From positions 1-27,391 of the IMG/VR virus record IMGVR_UViG_3300032116_011554: a stretch of DNA of 27,391 nucleotides. One strand, written 5' to 3'. This document shows, in pieces, positions 13,449 to 22,306 of this stretch. The translations under genes and the position numbers were made by a program. The notes under the pieces are model-generated. The model had not been told where the DNA came from and did no database searches. It saw only the letters and a list, made by a program, of their open reading frames with translations. Numbering within the stretch: position 1 is the first letter of the stretch; the number at the start of each line of letters is the position of its first letter. Origin of the DNA: a virus.

Positions 13449-13922
13449 TTAACAATAAGGTGGTGAACACCTCTTTTTTCCGTCAAGACCAGGTTTAGTT
13501 CCTTTACATACTTGTACTCCGTAACCATTACTATATGCAGAGGGGTAGACCTTAAATTTGGATTTTGCTGCGGATTTACCACGAGCACATAATTTTGTTC
13601 CCGCTTTTTTACGACCTTCCATCATTATCATATCATCGTGGAATGAGTGGTCATCAATATCTTGTTCACCATCACCTTCAATCTCATTCATAAAGAAATC
13701 AAAAACTTGATCCATATTTTCTTTAGCGACGGTGATATGATCATCAGCCCAATCATGACCATTAGATAGGATTTGTTCTATCATTTGTTCATCTTGTTCC
13801 AACAATAATTCGGCTTGTCTTTTAATTTGTTGTAGGTTACTGAAAAACATATATCTTTCAGTGCTGTGTTCTGCTTCGTGAAGTTTTCTCAAAGCGGTTC
13901 TAATTTGATTATCTGTTATCAT
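13449..13922 (-). CDS. Small protein with basic Cys/Tyr C-terminal module, putative virion protein
   Basis: The 157 residues fall into two parts. Residues 1-100 are helical and acidic (TALRKLHEAEHSTERYMFFS, then NMDQVFDFFMNEIEGDGEQD). Residues 101-157 form a basic module, AGTKLCARGKSAAKSKFKVY, then PSAYSNGYGVQVCKGTKPG and KKRCSPPYC at the very end. I recall similar KLCxxGKxAAKxKFxVYPSAYxNGY modules on small proteins of marine T4-like phages, but cannot name the family with certainty. The linker MIMMEGRKK contains M-M-E-G, which resembles a gp21-type site. It is the last gene of the minus virion block; its start overlaps the stop of the upstream fibre-like gene by four bases, pointing to coupled translation. 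Confidence 0.78.
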   Translation of the reverse strand: MITDNQIRTALRKLHEAEHSTERYMFFSNLQQIKRQAELLLEQDEQMIEQILSNGHDWADDHITVAKENMDQVFDFFMNEIEGDGEQDIDDHSFHDDMIMMEGRKKAGTKLCARGKSAAKSKFKVYPSAYSNGYGVQVCKGTKPGLDGKKRCSPPYC

Positions 13923-15397
13923 TTTCTATTTACGATTTGAAATTTTAATGTTCTTTTATAAATATCTACTTGTCCCGATGTTTGGATTTTAATATCTATA
14001 AAATATTCGTTTGGTATTTTATCTGTTGTATCAAACATAAAATAAAGTTCATTTGGTGTTCTATTAACTTCAGTCCAATCTTGAACTTGAACTTCGGTTT
14101 GACCTTCACGAACGAACACTCTATAATAACATTGTATTTTATTAAGTATTTGTTGTGATGTGTAAGCTTTTTTGGCTATCACCCCTACTTTTCTTATTTC
14201 TGTATTTAATATTTTTTCATCTTGTTTTATTCCGTAAAAATCAAAACCATATTCTACGGGTTCCCTACTTTCGGTTCCTATCTCAAAGAAATTAGTATAA
14301 GATTGTAGTATGAAATAATTGGTTATATTTGTTAATAAATTACCATCAATGGTTAAACCGCTCCACACATCACTAAATTCACAAGGTGTTGTATAACCTG
14401 TTATTGGTGGAATTGTTACTTCATATATCCCTGTTGTTATTTTTGTTGTTGTAAGTGCAGATAAACCGGGAACAATATCATCATTTGGATCATATATATT
14501 AACCAACGGATTGTTGTCCAAGTTACGATAATCACCATTTGAATATACATATAAATATAAATGGTTGGTTCTGTTTGAAACAAACAAGTTTCTATCATCC
14601 GTGATCAAGTCATCGTATGTTGTTTCTAAAAACGGTTGATAATATGTTTGAGTGTGTCTCGTAAAGAACCCAACTGAATAGTTTTCTGTTAAACCCGAGA
14701 TATTCTCAAATGCGGGTAAATATGCAATACCGTATCCCGTTACACCTGTGGTGGATCCCGTTAATATTGAATTTATTTCATTTGTCATATTAAATACAAC
14801 ATTTTCATTACCCAATTCAAAATGTTGTGTATCTATAATGGTAAGAGCCGAGTAATTTAAACCACTACCCGTTGCAGAATTTACGTTATTATAAATCCCA
14901 GGTGTTGTCCAACCCGATAAAGTTGTCTTTTTAAACCAATTGCTCGGTCTATCAGAATATGATTTATCTGACTCCAAGGTTTCTAACGTTAATTGACCCG
15001 TTGATGATGTTTTTGCTAATGTTGTATCCAAAAAATCATATCCCACACCTTCATCCCAAGTTTGACCCGTTATCCTAAATAAAAACAAATCAAAGGAGGT
15101 CGCCCTTCTTGATGTGTCCGACATTGTGGTATTTAACAACTCTGTGTCAAATGACGACGTATTAGTCATTCTAAGAGTATGTGTCATGGGGTTTGACGTG
15201 TTTATTGTTCCCGAAGAGATCTTTGATTGTAGGGAAGATAAATCCAAATTAAAGATAAACCTTGTAAATCCAACAGGATTCAAAGTATCATTGGGTGATC
15301 CAAAATACAATTGAGTTACAGGATTCCTACCTGTATTAGTATATGAACCATTAATTAAAGTATTGTTCTTGTTAAAGTATGAAAAATGAACCGACAT
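13919..15397 (-). CDS. Putative virion appendage protein (fibre or adhesin-like)
   Basis: The 492-residue protein is rich in Thr, Ser, Asn, Tyr and Gly with almost no Cys and looks wholly beta-structured, typical of extracellular or virion appendage proteins. The N-terminal 270 residues (GFTRFIFNLDLSSLQSKISS, WDEGVGYDFLDT, GYGIAYLPAFENISG, FFTRHTQTYYQPFLETTYDD) resemble DNRLRE-type beta-sandwich domains seen in secreted Bacteroidota proteins and phage structural proteins. Further beta repeats follow (VNIYDPNDDIVPGLSAL..., then QCYYRVFVREGQTEVQVQDW). Its position after the gp5-like baseplate gene favours a baseplate- or tail-attached role, possibly receptor recognition. No enzymatic motif is seen. 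It has its own TATTTATA box. Confidence 0.82.
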   Translation of the reverse strand: MSVHFSYFNKNNTLINGSYTNTGRNPVTQLYFGSPNDTLNPVGFTRFIFNLDLSSLQSKISSGTINTSNPMTHTLRMTNTSSFDTELLNTTMSDTSRRATSFDLFLFRITGQTWDEGVGYDFLDTTLAKTSSTGQLTLETLESDKSYSDRPSNWFKKTTLSGWTTPGIYNNVNSATGSGLNYSALTIIDTQHFELGNENVVFNMTNEINSILTGSTTGVTGYGIAYLPAFENISGLTENYSVGFFTRHTQTYYQPFLETTYDDLITDDRNLFVSNRTNHLYLYVYSNGDYRNLDNNPLVNIYDPNDDIVPGLSALTTTKITTGIYEVTIPPITGYTTPCEFSDVWSGLTIDGNLLTNITNYFILQSYTNFFEIGTESREPVEYGFDFYGIKQDEKILNTEIRKVGVIAKKAYTSQQILNKIQCYYRVFVREGQTEVQVQDWTEVNRTPNELYFMFDTTDKIPNEYFIDIKIQTSGQVDIYKRTLKFQIVNRK

Positions 15398-15407
15398 ATC
15401 TTTTTCA

Positions 15408-15415
15408 TATAAATA
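15408..15415 (-). promoter_or_regulatory. TATTTATA box before the appendage gene
   Basis: On the minus strand GATATTTATATGAAAAAGAT leads to the ATG at 15397, with 10 bases between box and start. It overlaps the end of the short gap after the gp5-like gene. Confidence 0.45.
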
Positions 15416-16996
15416 TCAATTTATTCTGATATTTTTATTTAAAACTTTTTGATATGCTTCTTGTAGTTGAGTTAATACATCTAATGACGTTGTTCCGTCC
15501 TGTCCTACGGGAACCGGAGGTAATCCGTGATAAGCGTGGACGTGAGATATTAAGTATCTAACAATAAGATCAATTAACTCCAATAGTTCTTCACCCCTAA
15601 CCATTGATGATGTGTTTGGGATGATTTCGTTTTGAAATTGTGTTGCATCAATACCCTTAACATTGTTTTGCATATTAATCTTTGTTTTGCCCGGTATTGA
15701 TGAATCGTGGGATAAAAACGCAATTTGATTTGCACCCAAAGATGCAAAAGTATCCTCAACAACTTCAGCCGATTTGTTCTCAACAAATTCCAAACTTGTT
15801 TTCGGTTTTAATCCGTATGTGTCTTTTGAACCAACAATTCCGATACCCGCTTTTTTAACACCACTATTAAATTTAACACCAAGATATATTTGTGTAATAT
15901 TTGTAAATGCAATGACATTATCAACCCCATTGAAATTGGTGGGATTAATCCATGAATATGTTGGGGGCGCAGGTCTATAACCATAAGGGAATTGATCTGT
16001 AATCGTAACGGTTGATAAGTTAGAATTACCTGGTTTTGATATTACATTAATTAATGTGCCCGAATTTACGTCTTGAATAAATTTATTAATGAATATTATA
16101 GTATCATTTAATGATTTTGATTGAAACGTTTTATAAGTGATTAGACTTTTTTCCGTTTCCAAATTAGTGGTTAATTTAAAATTAGTTGATAATGTATTAC
16201 TAGATGGTTTTAATTTATATAGATAAATTGTTCCTGTAAAACTATCCGCAGCATTTTCGGGATTCGTAATTAACCATTCAATCACATATTTTAAGTTTTG
16301 AATGTTCTGAGAAAAATTAACAATAGTGTCAAACCCTTCAGATTTTTCTTTAGATCCAAATTTACTTAATTGTAAGTATGATCTGTTTGGGTTTGTTTGT
16401 GGTGCTTTATTAATATTGAATGGTAAGTTTCTACCCGCTCTTAATAAGACATCATTTGGTTTAATAATTAAGTCTGAAGTTCCTTTACCAACCAAACCAA
16501 CGTCATCGGGTTCGGGGAAAATACCCTCACTTTTGGGATTAGGATATGAACCATCTTGGTTTTTTACCGAATAAGTATCTTTAACGTTAGAACCATAAGT
16601 CGTTAAATTTTCCGATTGTTCTTTTACCTCATTTTCTACGGACATAGGTGATGATAGCATAGCACCAATATAAAACATACCCCTTTTCTCAAACCTGTTT
16701 TCCAAGTTTTGTAACATGATATTTACCGCATCATTTACAGATGGAACGGGTGAATTAATATAAAAAGGTAATAACGGCAAACAAATAAACGGATCATTAT
16801 CTTTCCACTTATCGGTTTCTTCATTAAAACCCACAGTAGCGGTTACAATGTCTTCCTTAGTCCAAAATTCAGGATTTACTCTAATTCTACCAAGCATTTT
16901 TGGATCAACGTTATCCAATACCGTCCCACGATAAATTAATTTTCTTAAATCTCTTCTAGGTAGATTAGATTGTGGTTGATTCAAAAAACTACTCAT
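15416..16996 (-). CDS. Baseplate hub/spike protein with gp5-like OB domain
   Basis: The N-terminus has the OB-fold signature of T4 gp5 and VgrG-like spike proteins: LIYRGTVLDNVDPKMLGRIR (20-39), then ICLPLLPFYINSPVPSVNDA. A long middle region of beta-rich sequence follows. The C-terminal part has NQIAFLSHDSSIPGKTKINM, a helix EELLELIDLIVRYLISHVHA and HGLPPVPVGQDG, reminiscent of the base of spike proteins in marine T4-like phages. I see no lysozyme domain between OB and C-terminus, which T4 gp5 carries, and no long VxVxxxxx beta-helix repeat. The role would be at the tail tip or baseplate centre. Its start overlaps by one base with the stop of the upstream 66-aa gene. Confidence 0.8.
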   Translation of the reverse strand: MSSFLNQPQSNLPRRDLRKLIYRGTVLDNVDPKMLGRIRVNPEFWTKEDIVTATVGFNEETDKWKDNDPFICLPLLPFYINSPVPSVNDAVNIMLQNLENRFEKRGMFYIGAMLSSPMSVENEVKEQSENLTTYGSNVKDTYSVKNQDGSYPNPKSEGIFPEPDDVGLVGKGTSDLIIKPNDVLLRAGRNLPFNINKAPQTNPNRSYLQLSKFGSKEKSEGFDTIVNFSQNIQNLKYVIEWLITNPENAADSFTGTIYLYKLKPSSNTLSTNFKLTTNLETEKSLITYKTFQSKSLNDTIIFINKFIQDVNSGTLINVISKPGNSNLSTVTITDQFPYGYRPAPPTYSWINPTNFNGVDNVIAFTNITQIYLGVKFNSGVKKAGIGIVGSKDTYGLKPKTSLEFVENKSAEVVEDTFASLGANQIAFLSHDSSIPGKTKINMQNNVKGIDATQFQNEIIPNTSSMVRGEELLELIDLIVRYLISHVHAYHGLPPVPVGQDGTTSLDVLTQLQEAYQKVLNKNIRIN

Positions 16997-17196
16997 TACG
17001 GGTTTCTTTTAGAATATTCTTTATTTATTTTGTTGTATGTTGCTTCTATGGTATCTAAGTGATACGTCAAATCAACAATTCTTTGTTTTGTAACGTCAAA
17101 ATCGTTTTGTAAAAAATCCATCATATCTGTTAATACAGAATTTGATTGTTCATTTAACTTTGGTAAAAGTTCTTGTATTTTATGTTCATTCATCAT
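16996..17196 (-). CDS. Small coiled-coil protein in the baseplate block
   Basis: The 66 residues (MMNEHKIQELLPKLNEQSNS... DLTYHLDTIEATYNKINKEY) form an amphipathic, heptad-like helix with a basic end. No family recognised. It overlaps both neighbours by a few bases (ATGATGA with the upstream stop, TAATG with the downstream start), so translation is coupled with the two large structural genes. It is perhaps a small baseplate or chaperone component. Confidence 0.75.
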   Translation of the reverse strand: MMNEHKIQELLPKLNEQSNSVLTDMMDFLQNDFDVTKQRIVDLTYHLDTIEATYNKINKEYSKRNP

Positions 17197-19289
17197 TTTG
17201 GTATTCCGAAAAGTCTGGCACCTGCACCCGATGCGGTTCCCGGACCTGCCAATCCCGGTACTGCAACAGGTAACACTAATTTATTTAAGGATATCTCAAC
17301 TTGACCGTTTTCATCCTGTTCTTTATACATAGCTTTAATACTAGCAAATTGTGACACTAAATCAAGATTCGGTGATCCATCGGGTAATGCACCCGTAGGT
17401 AATCCAAGTTCTTGCATTATTCCAATATTTTTCATAAAAGCACGAGTAGCACTAACACCGGGTCTTGCAGCTGCTTGATCCAAAGCTAACAAGGGTAGTC
17501 GATAAGGTTTAGTAACCTTATCAATTATCTTAAACAATCTTATTAAATTATCAATAACACTCTTACACCTTCTAAAATCTCTAATAGTATCTCTAATTTC
17601 AAAACCGGCTTGTAATAATGACACATAGATTGCATATTTTTTATCAATTTTCTCTTTCAATAAATCAGTCACTATCGAACTTAATAATTTTTTAATATCT
17701 CTTGATATTATTTTATAAAGTTCTTTAACAAATAATGAAAATATTTTACCAACTATATTATTTACTAATAATCTAAATTTTGTCATGAAAGTTCTAACAT
17801 CCTCAACACTATCAACAATATTGTTACCCAATGCTTTTAACATTATCATCAATGGAAATATTGCCTTTGGTGAGAACGCAACTCTACATAATGCTTGAAC
17901 CAATGACTTAATGATACCTTTTTTCCATGAAAATACCGGAAATTTTGGATATAATAATTTCCATTGTTCTAATGCGGTATCTTCGGATTGATCAGATAAC
18001 TCAATTTCTTCACTTGGTGATGTTGCATCATTCATCTTAAGTAACGAATTTATAATTGAGGTAGAATCCACAGGAAAATCTACGGTTCCACAACCCTCAA
18101 ATTGAACAACACCTCGTTGTATGTTAGAAATTTCATTTTCTAATTCTACATTATCTTCGGGTGTTAATTCAAAAAAGGTTTCATCAAATTCATCACCAAC
18201 AGCAATTTTGGCAATACCACTAACACCTATTTCGGTTGTATTGTCTTGGCATTGACCGAAAATTCTTTGTATGATTTTACCGAAATATTTTTCGTTGGTA
18301 ATATAATTACTATCGGGATTTTGCCCAATTGTTAGTGCGTTGGTTAAAATATTCATAACCTCAGAAAAAACTTTCCTACTCTCGGCTATTTTAATTTTCT
18401 TATAATAATCAACAATAAATCTTTCCACAGATTGAACAGTTTGGGTAAATCCCGAAGTTCCATAAGTTTCAAAATCAGAAACTGAAGGGATACGTTCTTT
18501 AAGTGTTACTTTAAAGTAATCACCACTTTCCCCGTTTGGACCAACCTTTGTATAAACAAAATCAAAAAGTTCTTGTAGTGAAGATCCTTTATAACTAGCC
18601 CCATATTCAGTATTAAACGATAAACCTGGATTATTCAATCTATGATTTAATTGACGGTTCATTGGGTAATTTTTAGTAACATTATTGTTAAAACTATTAC
18701 CCAATTCATAATACAATTTACCAACAGGATCTTCGGGACTTTGTTTTAAGTTACCAAAAAAATCAATACTTGAAACTTTAATATAGATGTCACTATTTGT
18801 TGGATATGTTTGGTTTTGAGAACAACCAATCGCTCTTAAAACCTCTTTATTAATAATCTCTTGAATTTGTGGCTCTACTTTTGTTACCGCTTCCTTAAAT
18901 GATTTTTTAATGAAATCCACAGTAGATGCGCCGGCAGAATTAAAATTACTTGATATCCCTGAAAATCTTGTATTTTGAACTACACCGGAAAAATTCAACT
19001 TATCTATTTGACGTTGTAATGATGATTGTGCTTTAGTCTGTAAATTAGGGCCTAAACTCTCAGCTATTTTAAGTAACTTATCTATTTGATTTCCTTGAAC
19101 CTCTTCAAACTTTTTGGTTTTACCAATGGCGTTTTGATACCCCCCTTGGACGGTATCTGCAACATCACTTAACCTAGCACCTTGTCTTTTGATTAATTCA
19201 TCATAATCATTCTTCGCCCTTTTATATGTGGTTGCTTCTTGGATTAGTGCTGCTAATCCCTCATATCCCGATGTTAAGTTAAGTGCCAT
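17193..19289 (-). CDS. Large putative baseplate/tail structural protein, 698 aa
   Basis: Family not recognised with certainty. The N-terminal 130 residues are coiled-coil (YKRAKNDYDELIKRQGARLS, FEEVQGNQIDKLLKIAESLG). The middle is mixed alpha/beta (DIYIKVSSIDFFGNLKQSPE; FFELTPEDNVELENEISNIQ). Then comes a strongly helical, partly hydrophobic region, about 440-610 (FSWKKGIIKSLVQALCRVAF, SPKAIFPLMIMLKALGNN, IKKLLSSIVTDLLKEKIDKK). The C-terminus is Gly/Ala/Pro rich and ends ASGAGARLFGIPK. The gene order (coiled-coil unknown, this gene, a small gene, gp5-like spike) and its size suggest a baseplate or tail-tip component. The hydrophobic region could interact with or cross the host membrane at DNA ejection. 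It starts 5 bases after the stop of the 123-aa gene. Confidence 0.78.
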   Translation of the reverse strand: MALNLTSGYEGLAALIQEATTYKRAKNDYDELIKRQGARLSDVADTVQGGYQNAIGKTKKFEEVQGNQIDKLLKIAESLGPNLQTKAQSSLQRQIDKLNFSGVVQNTRFSGISSNFNSAGASTVDFIKKSFKEAVTKVEPQIQEIINKEVLRAIGCSQNQTYPTNSDIYIKVSSIDFFGNLKQSPEDPVGKLYYELGNSFNNNVTKNYPMNRQLNHRLNNPGLSFNTEYGASYKGSSLQELFDFVYTKVGPNGESGDYFKVTLKERIPSVSDFETYGTSGFTQTVQSVERFIVDYYKKIKIAESRKVFSEVMNILTNALTIGQNPDSNYITNEKYFGKIIQRIFGQCQDNTTEIGVSGIAKIAVGDEFDETFFELTPEDNVELENEISNIQRGVVQFEGCGTVDFPVDSTSIINSLLKMNDATSPSEEIELSDQSEDTALEQWKLLYPKFPVFSWKKGIIKSLVQALCRVAFSPKAIFPLMIMLKALGNNIVDSVEDVRTFMTKFRLLVNNIVGKIFSLFVKELYKIISRDIKKLLSSIVTDLLKEKIDKKYAIYVSLLQAGFEIRDTIRDFRRCKSVIDNLIRLFKIIDKVTKPYRLPLLALDQAAARPGVSATRAFMKNIGIMQELGLPTGALPDGSPNLDLVSQFASIKAMYKEQDENGQVEISLNKLVLPVAVPGLAGPGTASGAGARLFGIPK

Positions 19290-19294
19290 AAAAA

Positions 19295-19666
19295 TTAAAA
19301 TTTGTATGTGGTGTCATCGTTGTTACCTTTTTCCACATCTTTCAAAATCAAACTTTGTAAAAGTTCATCATCAATCTCTGATAGAGTAACACTTTCTTGT
19401 GAGTTGCTAGTTTTTTCCCAAAGGGATGATTGTAATTTCCCCAATTGTAATTTTTTATCAACACAATCATTTATAATTTTTTGTTGTTTTTCTATGACAG
19501 GACCTAAAACAGTCATGTCTTCGGGGGTTTTTAACATTACCACCAACTTGTTTTGTAACCTCAAAGCGGTAGTTCTCTGTTCAACAAGTTCATTATATAC
19601 TTCTTGTAACAGTGCTAAAACTGAATCCTTAGTTAGGTTAATCTCTTTTTTTCTTGGTTTTGACAT
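19295..19666 (-). CDS. Hypothetical coiled-coil protein heading the virion block
   Basis: The 123 residues are mostly helical: DSVLALLQEVYNELVEQRTT, LRLQNKLVVMLKTPEDMTVL, VIEKQQKIINDCVDKKLQLG. A short acidic tail follows. No family recognised. It is the first gene of the minus-strand block that contains the baseplate genes, preceded by the TATTTATA box at 19670-19677 with the same 3-base spacing and flanks as the terminase gene, which argues for late expression. The antisense frame over it (19302-19682) is a shadow. Confidence 0.8.
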   Translation of the reverse strand: MSKPRKKEINLTKDSVLALLQEVYNELVEQRTTALRLQNKLVVMLKTPEDMTVLGPVIEKQQKIINDCVDKKLQLGKLQSSLWEKTSNSQESVTLSEIDDELLQSLILKDVEKGNNDDTTYKF

Positions 19667-19669
19667 AAC

Positions 19670-19677
19670 TATAAATA
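19670..19677 (-). promoter_or_regulatory. TATTTATA box heading the minus virion block
   Basis: On the minus strand AATATTTATAGTTATG is almost identical to the region in front of the terminase gene (AATATTTATAGTTATG at 269-284). It lies in the 27-base gap after the late sigma factor gene. Confidence 0.52.
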
Positions 19678-19693
19678 TTTAGTGTGTTTATTT

Positions 19694-20437
19694 TTAATCA
19701 ATCATACCATTAAGAGTTATTCCATATAGTTTTTTAAATTTCTTAATTGATGTTCTAATCTCTTTTGTTGATAGATTTGTCATCTCACGAAGAGTTAATA
19801 AAATTACATTTTTGTTAAATTTATTATTATCTGAACTAGGAAAAGTTTCCTCGTAGTTTTCAAAAATAACAATTAACGCCTCACCCAATTTTCTCTCACT
19901 GTGTGTCATTTCACTTTGATCCATAAATTTTTTTAAGTCTAACTTAAACTTATTTATAATATCTTCAGCATCAATCATGTCATTATCAATATAATAAACC
20001 ATGTCGGGTCTATTCTCTAAATTACTTGAAATATCTTCGTATGATATTTTTCTATTTGTATCTTTTTGGTCTTTGATGATTTGACCCATTAAATAGTTTT
20101 TACAAATAGTTCCAAAATAAGAATACGCTTTTTTCTCTTTTGATGGTGAAAACTTCTCGATCTTGGTCATAAGAAACGAGTGGGTGTCAATATGAATTTC
20201 ATCAAAATTCATATCTTTTCGATACAATTTATATCTTCTAATAATTGAAGATATCATTTTATCTAAAGGATCTCTTAAAAACTCGTTGTATATTTTATTT
20301 CTTTCATTAAAAGTGGTGGCGGTTAAGAACATCCTAACCGCCATTTCCTCTCTAACATCAAAATAGTTATCCTTGAGTGTTTTTCTACCCTTTCTTCTGA
20401 ATTGTATTGTGGTCTCTTCAGTTGAAGCGGATAACAT
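19694..20437 (-). CDS. 55: Late-transcription sigma factor (T4 gp55-like)
   Basis: This is a minimal sigma-70 family factor that directs host RNA polymerase to phage late promoters. In T4 it works with the clamp gp45 and the coactivator gp33, neither of which is in this window. The 247 residues include a sigma region 2-like core at about 55-135: DPLDKMISSIIRRYKLYRKD, then SFLMTKIEKFSPSKEKKAYS and YFGTICKNYLMGQIIKDQKD, which I recognise from gp55 proteins. A C-terminal helical end (TNLSTKEIRTSIKKFKKLYG) may be a partial HTH or clamp-contact part. It is the last gene of the sugar-modification operon; its ATG overlaps the stop of the upstream glycosyltransferase (TAATG). The candidate target is the TATTTATW box. 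Confidence 0.86.
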   Translation of the reverse strand: MLSASTEETTIQFRRKGRKTLKDNYFDVREEMAVRMFLTATTFNERNKIYNEFLRDPLDKMISSIIRRYKLYRKDMNFDEIHIDTHSFLMTKIEKFSPSKEKKAYSYFGTICKNYLMGQIIKDQKDTNRKISYEDISSNLENRPDMVYYIDNDMIDAEDIINKFKLDLKKFMDQSEMTHSERKLGEALIVIFENYEETFPSSDNNKFNKNVILLTLREMTNLSTKEIRTSIKKFKKLYGITLNGMID

Positions 20438-21243
20438 TAAGAAATAGGTTCGTATTTTATGCTTCTATCCTGATTAAAGAAATATTCTTTTTTTGCGGTA
20501 TTTAACCAAAACTTAACCTCATCATCGACAATTTTATCTTCACCAAATTTATAATTCCAAAAAATAGAACCTTCTCTTAAATTTTCGTGCTTATATCCCA
20601 TCTTTGGGATTGTCATGATTTTAACCGAATTGTAGGTCATTCGCAACAAGAACTCATAAACAAAGGTTAGTTTCATAGATGGTTTGATTCCACCAAAATC
20701 TAAAAATTGTTCTCTTTTCATAACCATTCCCGAACTTTGGAAGTTTTGATAGTCGTGTAACATGTCGTTGGTTAAATAACCAATCTCTGTTGTAAATCCC
20801 GCTGCGAATGTTGCTTCATTTGTAAAACCGGCAAACACCCCTTTATTATCAACATCCACAACAATAGGAAGATAAGCATCAACCTCATCTTGATAGATCT
20901 CATCATATTTTTTCACATTATCAAACCATATTGTTGCATATTCGTCATCAAATTCCAAAATAGAAATCCATTTAGATGTTGCGTTTTCGACCCCAAAATT
21001 AACCTGAGATGCAAAATTAGGTTCACCCACAAAAGGAACGATCTTTACATTAAGATCCCCAAAGTCATAACTTTTTAATAAAGTGTTTAGAGATTCTTCT
21101 TGTGTTGGAACAATGATAACCTCATTCAATGAAACCTTTTGTAATCTCAAAGAGTTGATTGATTTTTCAAAGTAAGTGTCAAAATCTTTAACCTTAGAAG
21201 ATTTAATTGGTAGTATTACTGATATATCAAATTTGTTTTCCAT
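20437..21243 (-). CDS. GT2-like glycosyltransferase (GT-A fold)
   Basis: The N-terminus is FDISVILPIKSSKVKDFDTY, then EKSINSLRLQKVSLNEVIIV, the usual opening of family 2 glycosyltransferases. The metal-binding acidic motif is ILEFDDEYA (about 94-102). A conserved acceptor-side region reads SSGMVMKREQFLDFGGIKPS. It has 268 residues and no membrane segment, so it is a soluble transferase. With the upstream nucleotide-sugar genes it is likely to attach a sugar to a phage virion protein, phage DNA or a host glycan; the sequence does not decide which. It lies 1 base after the stop of the next upstream gene, and its stop overlaps the start of the late sigma gene. Confidence 0.85.
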   Translation of the reverse strand: MENKFDISVILPIKSSKVKDFDTYFEKSINSLRLQKVSLNEVIIVPTQEESLNTLLKSYDFGDLNVKIVPFVGEPNFASQVNFGVENATSKWISILEFDDEYATIWFDNVKKYDEIYQDEVDAYLPIVVDVDNKGVFAGFTNEATFAAGFTTEIGYLTNDMLHDYQNFQSSGMVMKREQFLDFGGIKPSMKLTFVYEFLLRMTYNSVKIMTIPKMGYKHENLREGSIFWNYKFGEDKIVDDEVKFWLNTAKKEYFFNQDRSIKYEPIS

Positions 21244-21244
21244 A

Positions 21245-22306
21245 TTATTGATTGTTTAATTGCTGACTGAATACGTCTTTACGTTTATTTGAAAAGTCAC
21301 TGAATAATGCAACAACTTCCTTAGAGAATTTTTCATTATTACTAAATTTTTCCGCAGTTTCAATACCATTAGTGTATAATTCTGAATTAATGTTATCTTC
21401 CAACCAATTTTGTAAATAATTAGCCAAAACATTAACCATATCTAATTGATTCTCTACCCAAACACCGTTTTCTTGTTTCATCCATTCATGTTTCAAATTA
21501 GGTGTCTTACCAATTACCGGAACCCCCATTTTCATAGATTCTAATGGATAAGTCCCAAAAGAACTCGTGGGGTCAATCCAAACCGATACGAAACAATCTT
21601 TAATGGTGTTAGCCAATTGTTCCTCTGACATACCTCTCATATCACGGAAGGTAACCCATCTAAATTGTGGAAATTTCAAATAAAACTGTTTGATGAAGTT
21701 TAGTCCATCTCTTTGTTCTCTTGAATGAACCGCGACGATTGGTTTTGCGGGATACTTGTCTTTAGTGAAATGTTGGGAAATTATTGGTTCGATAATTGTA
21801 TATGAAATACTTTTCATAATATCGTCCATATAATTCTTCATGTTTTCTGACGTAACAACACACTTCAAAAATCCAAATTGGTTCCATGTTGTACCTGGTG
21901 CTAAGGTTTCAAACACATGATCATATGCTTGACATAAAACGATCTTTCCGCAAGGAAGATTTGCAACTTGTTCCATCACATAACCAAATATTTCAGGAAT
22001 AACTAAAATATCTTCGGGAGCGATAGCCAAATTTTGACCCTCAACAGATTGATGCTCAAGTTCGTCAAACTCAGCACCTAACCATTCACCTACCTTAATG
22101 TAGTCGGGTTTTTCATGTAACATGATCGGATTATAACCTTCGGTTTTTAATGACATTGCCATACGATAGATGTATGATAAGGACGCTTTGGCGTTTCCTT
22201 TTGTGTCTTGAACAAAGAAATAAATTCTAAATTTTTTAGATTCTATGTTCGAAATAGACAATTTTACTTTTTCAATCAAATTTTGATCCATATTATAAGT
22301 GTTCAA
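21245..22306 (-). CDS. GT-B type glycosyltransferase
   Basis: This 353-residue protein has the two-domain GT-B layout. The N-terminal part, FRIYFFVQDTKGNAKASLSY, contains a Gly-rich donor loop region. The C-terminal part has KPIVAVHSREQRDGLNFIKQ and FVSVWIDPTSSFGTYPLESM, then KMGVPVIGKTPNLKHEW, the typical nucleotide-sugar binding helix-loop of GT1/GT4 enzymes (E in PLESM). Two starts are possible. The ATG at 22306 overlaps the previous gene by 14 bases; the ATG five codons later (22291, MDQNLIEK) sits just after the previous stop and may be the true one. The substrate is unknown. It is co-transcribed with gmd, fcl and the GT2 enzyme. Confidence 0.84.
   Translation of the reverse strand: MNTYNMDQNLIEKVKLSISNIESKKFRIYFFVQDTKGNAKASLSYIYRMAMSLKTEGYNPIMLHEKPDYIKVGEWLGAEFDELEHQSVEGQNLAIAPEDILVIPEIFGYVMEQVANLPCGKIVLCQAYDHVFETLAPGTTWNQFGFLKCVVTSENMKNYMDDIMKSISYTIIEPIISQHFTKDKYPAKPIVAVHSREQRDGLNFIKQFYLKFPQFRWVTFRDMRGMSEEQLANTIKDCFVSVWIDPTSSFGTYPLESMKMGVPVIGKTPNLKHEWMKQENGVWVENQLDMVNVLANYLQNWLEDNINSELYTNGIETAEKFSNNEKFSKEVVALFSDFSNKRKDVFSQQLNNQ

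Noticed and set aside
13361-13588. 75-aa minus-strand frame across the terminator
   Set aside because: It spans the bidirectional hairpin and overlaps two better genes.
19302-19682. 126-aa plus-strand frame
   Set aside because: It is antisense to the coiled-coil gene that has a TATTTATA box and fits the operon.
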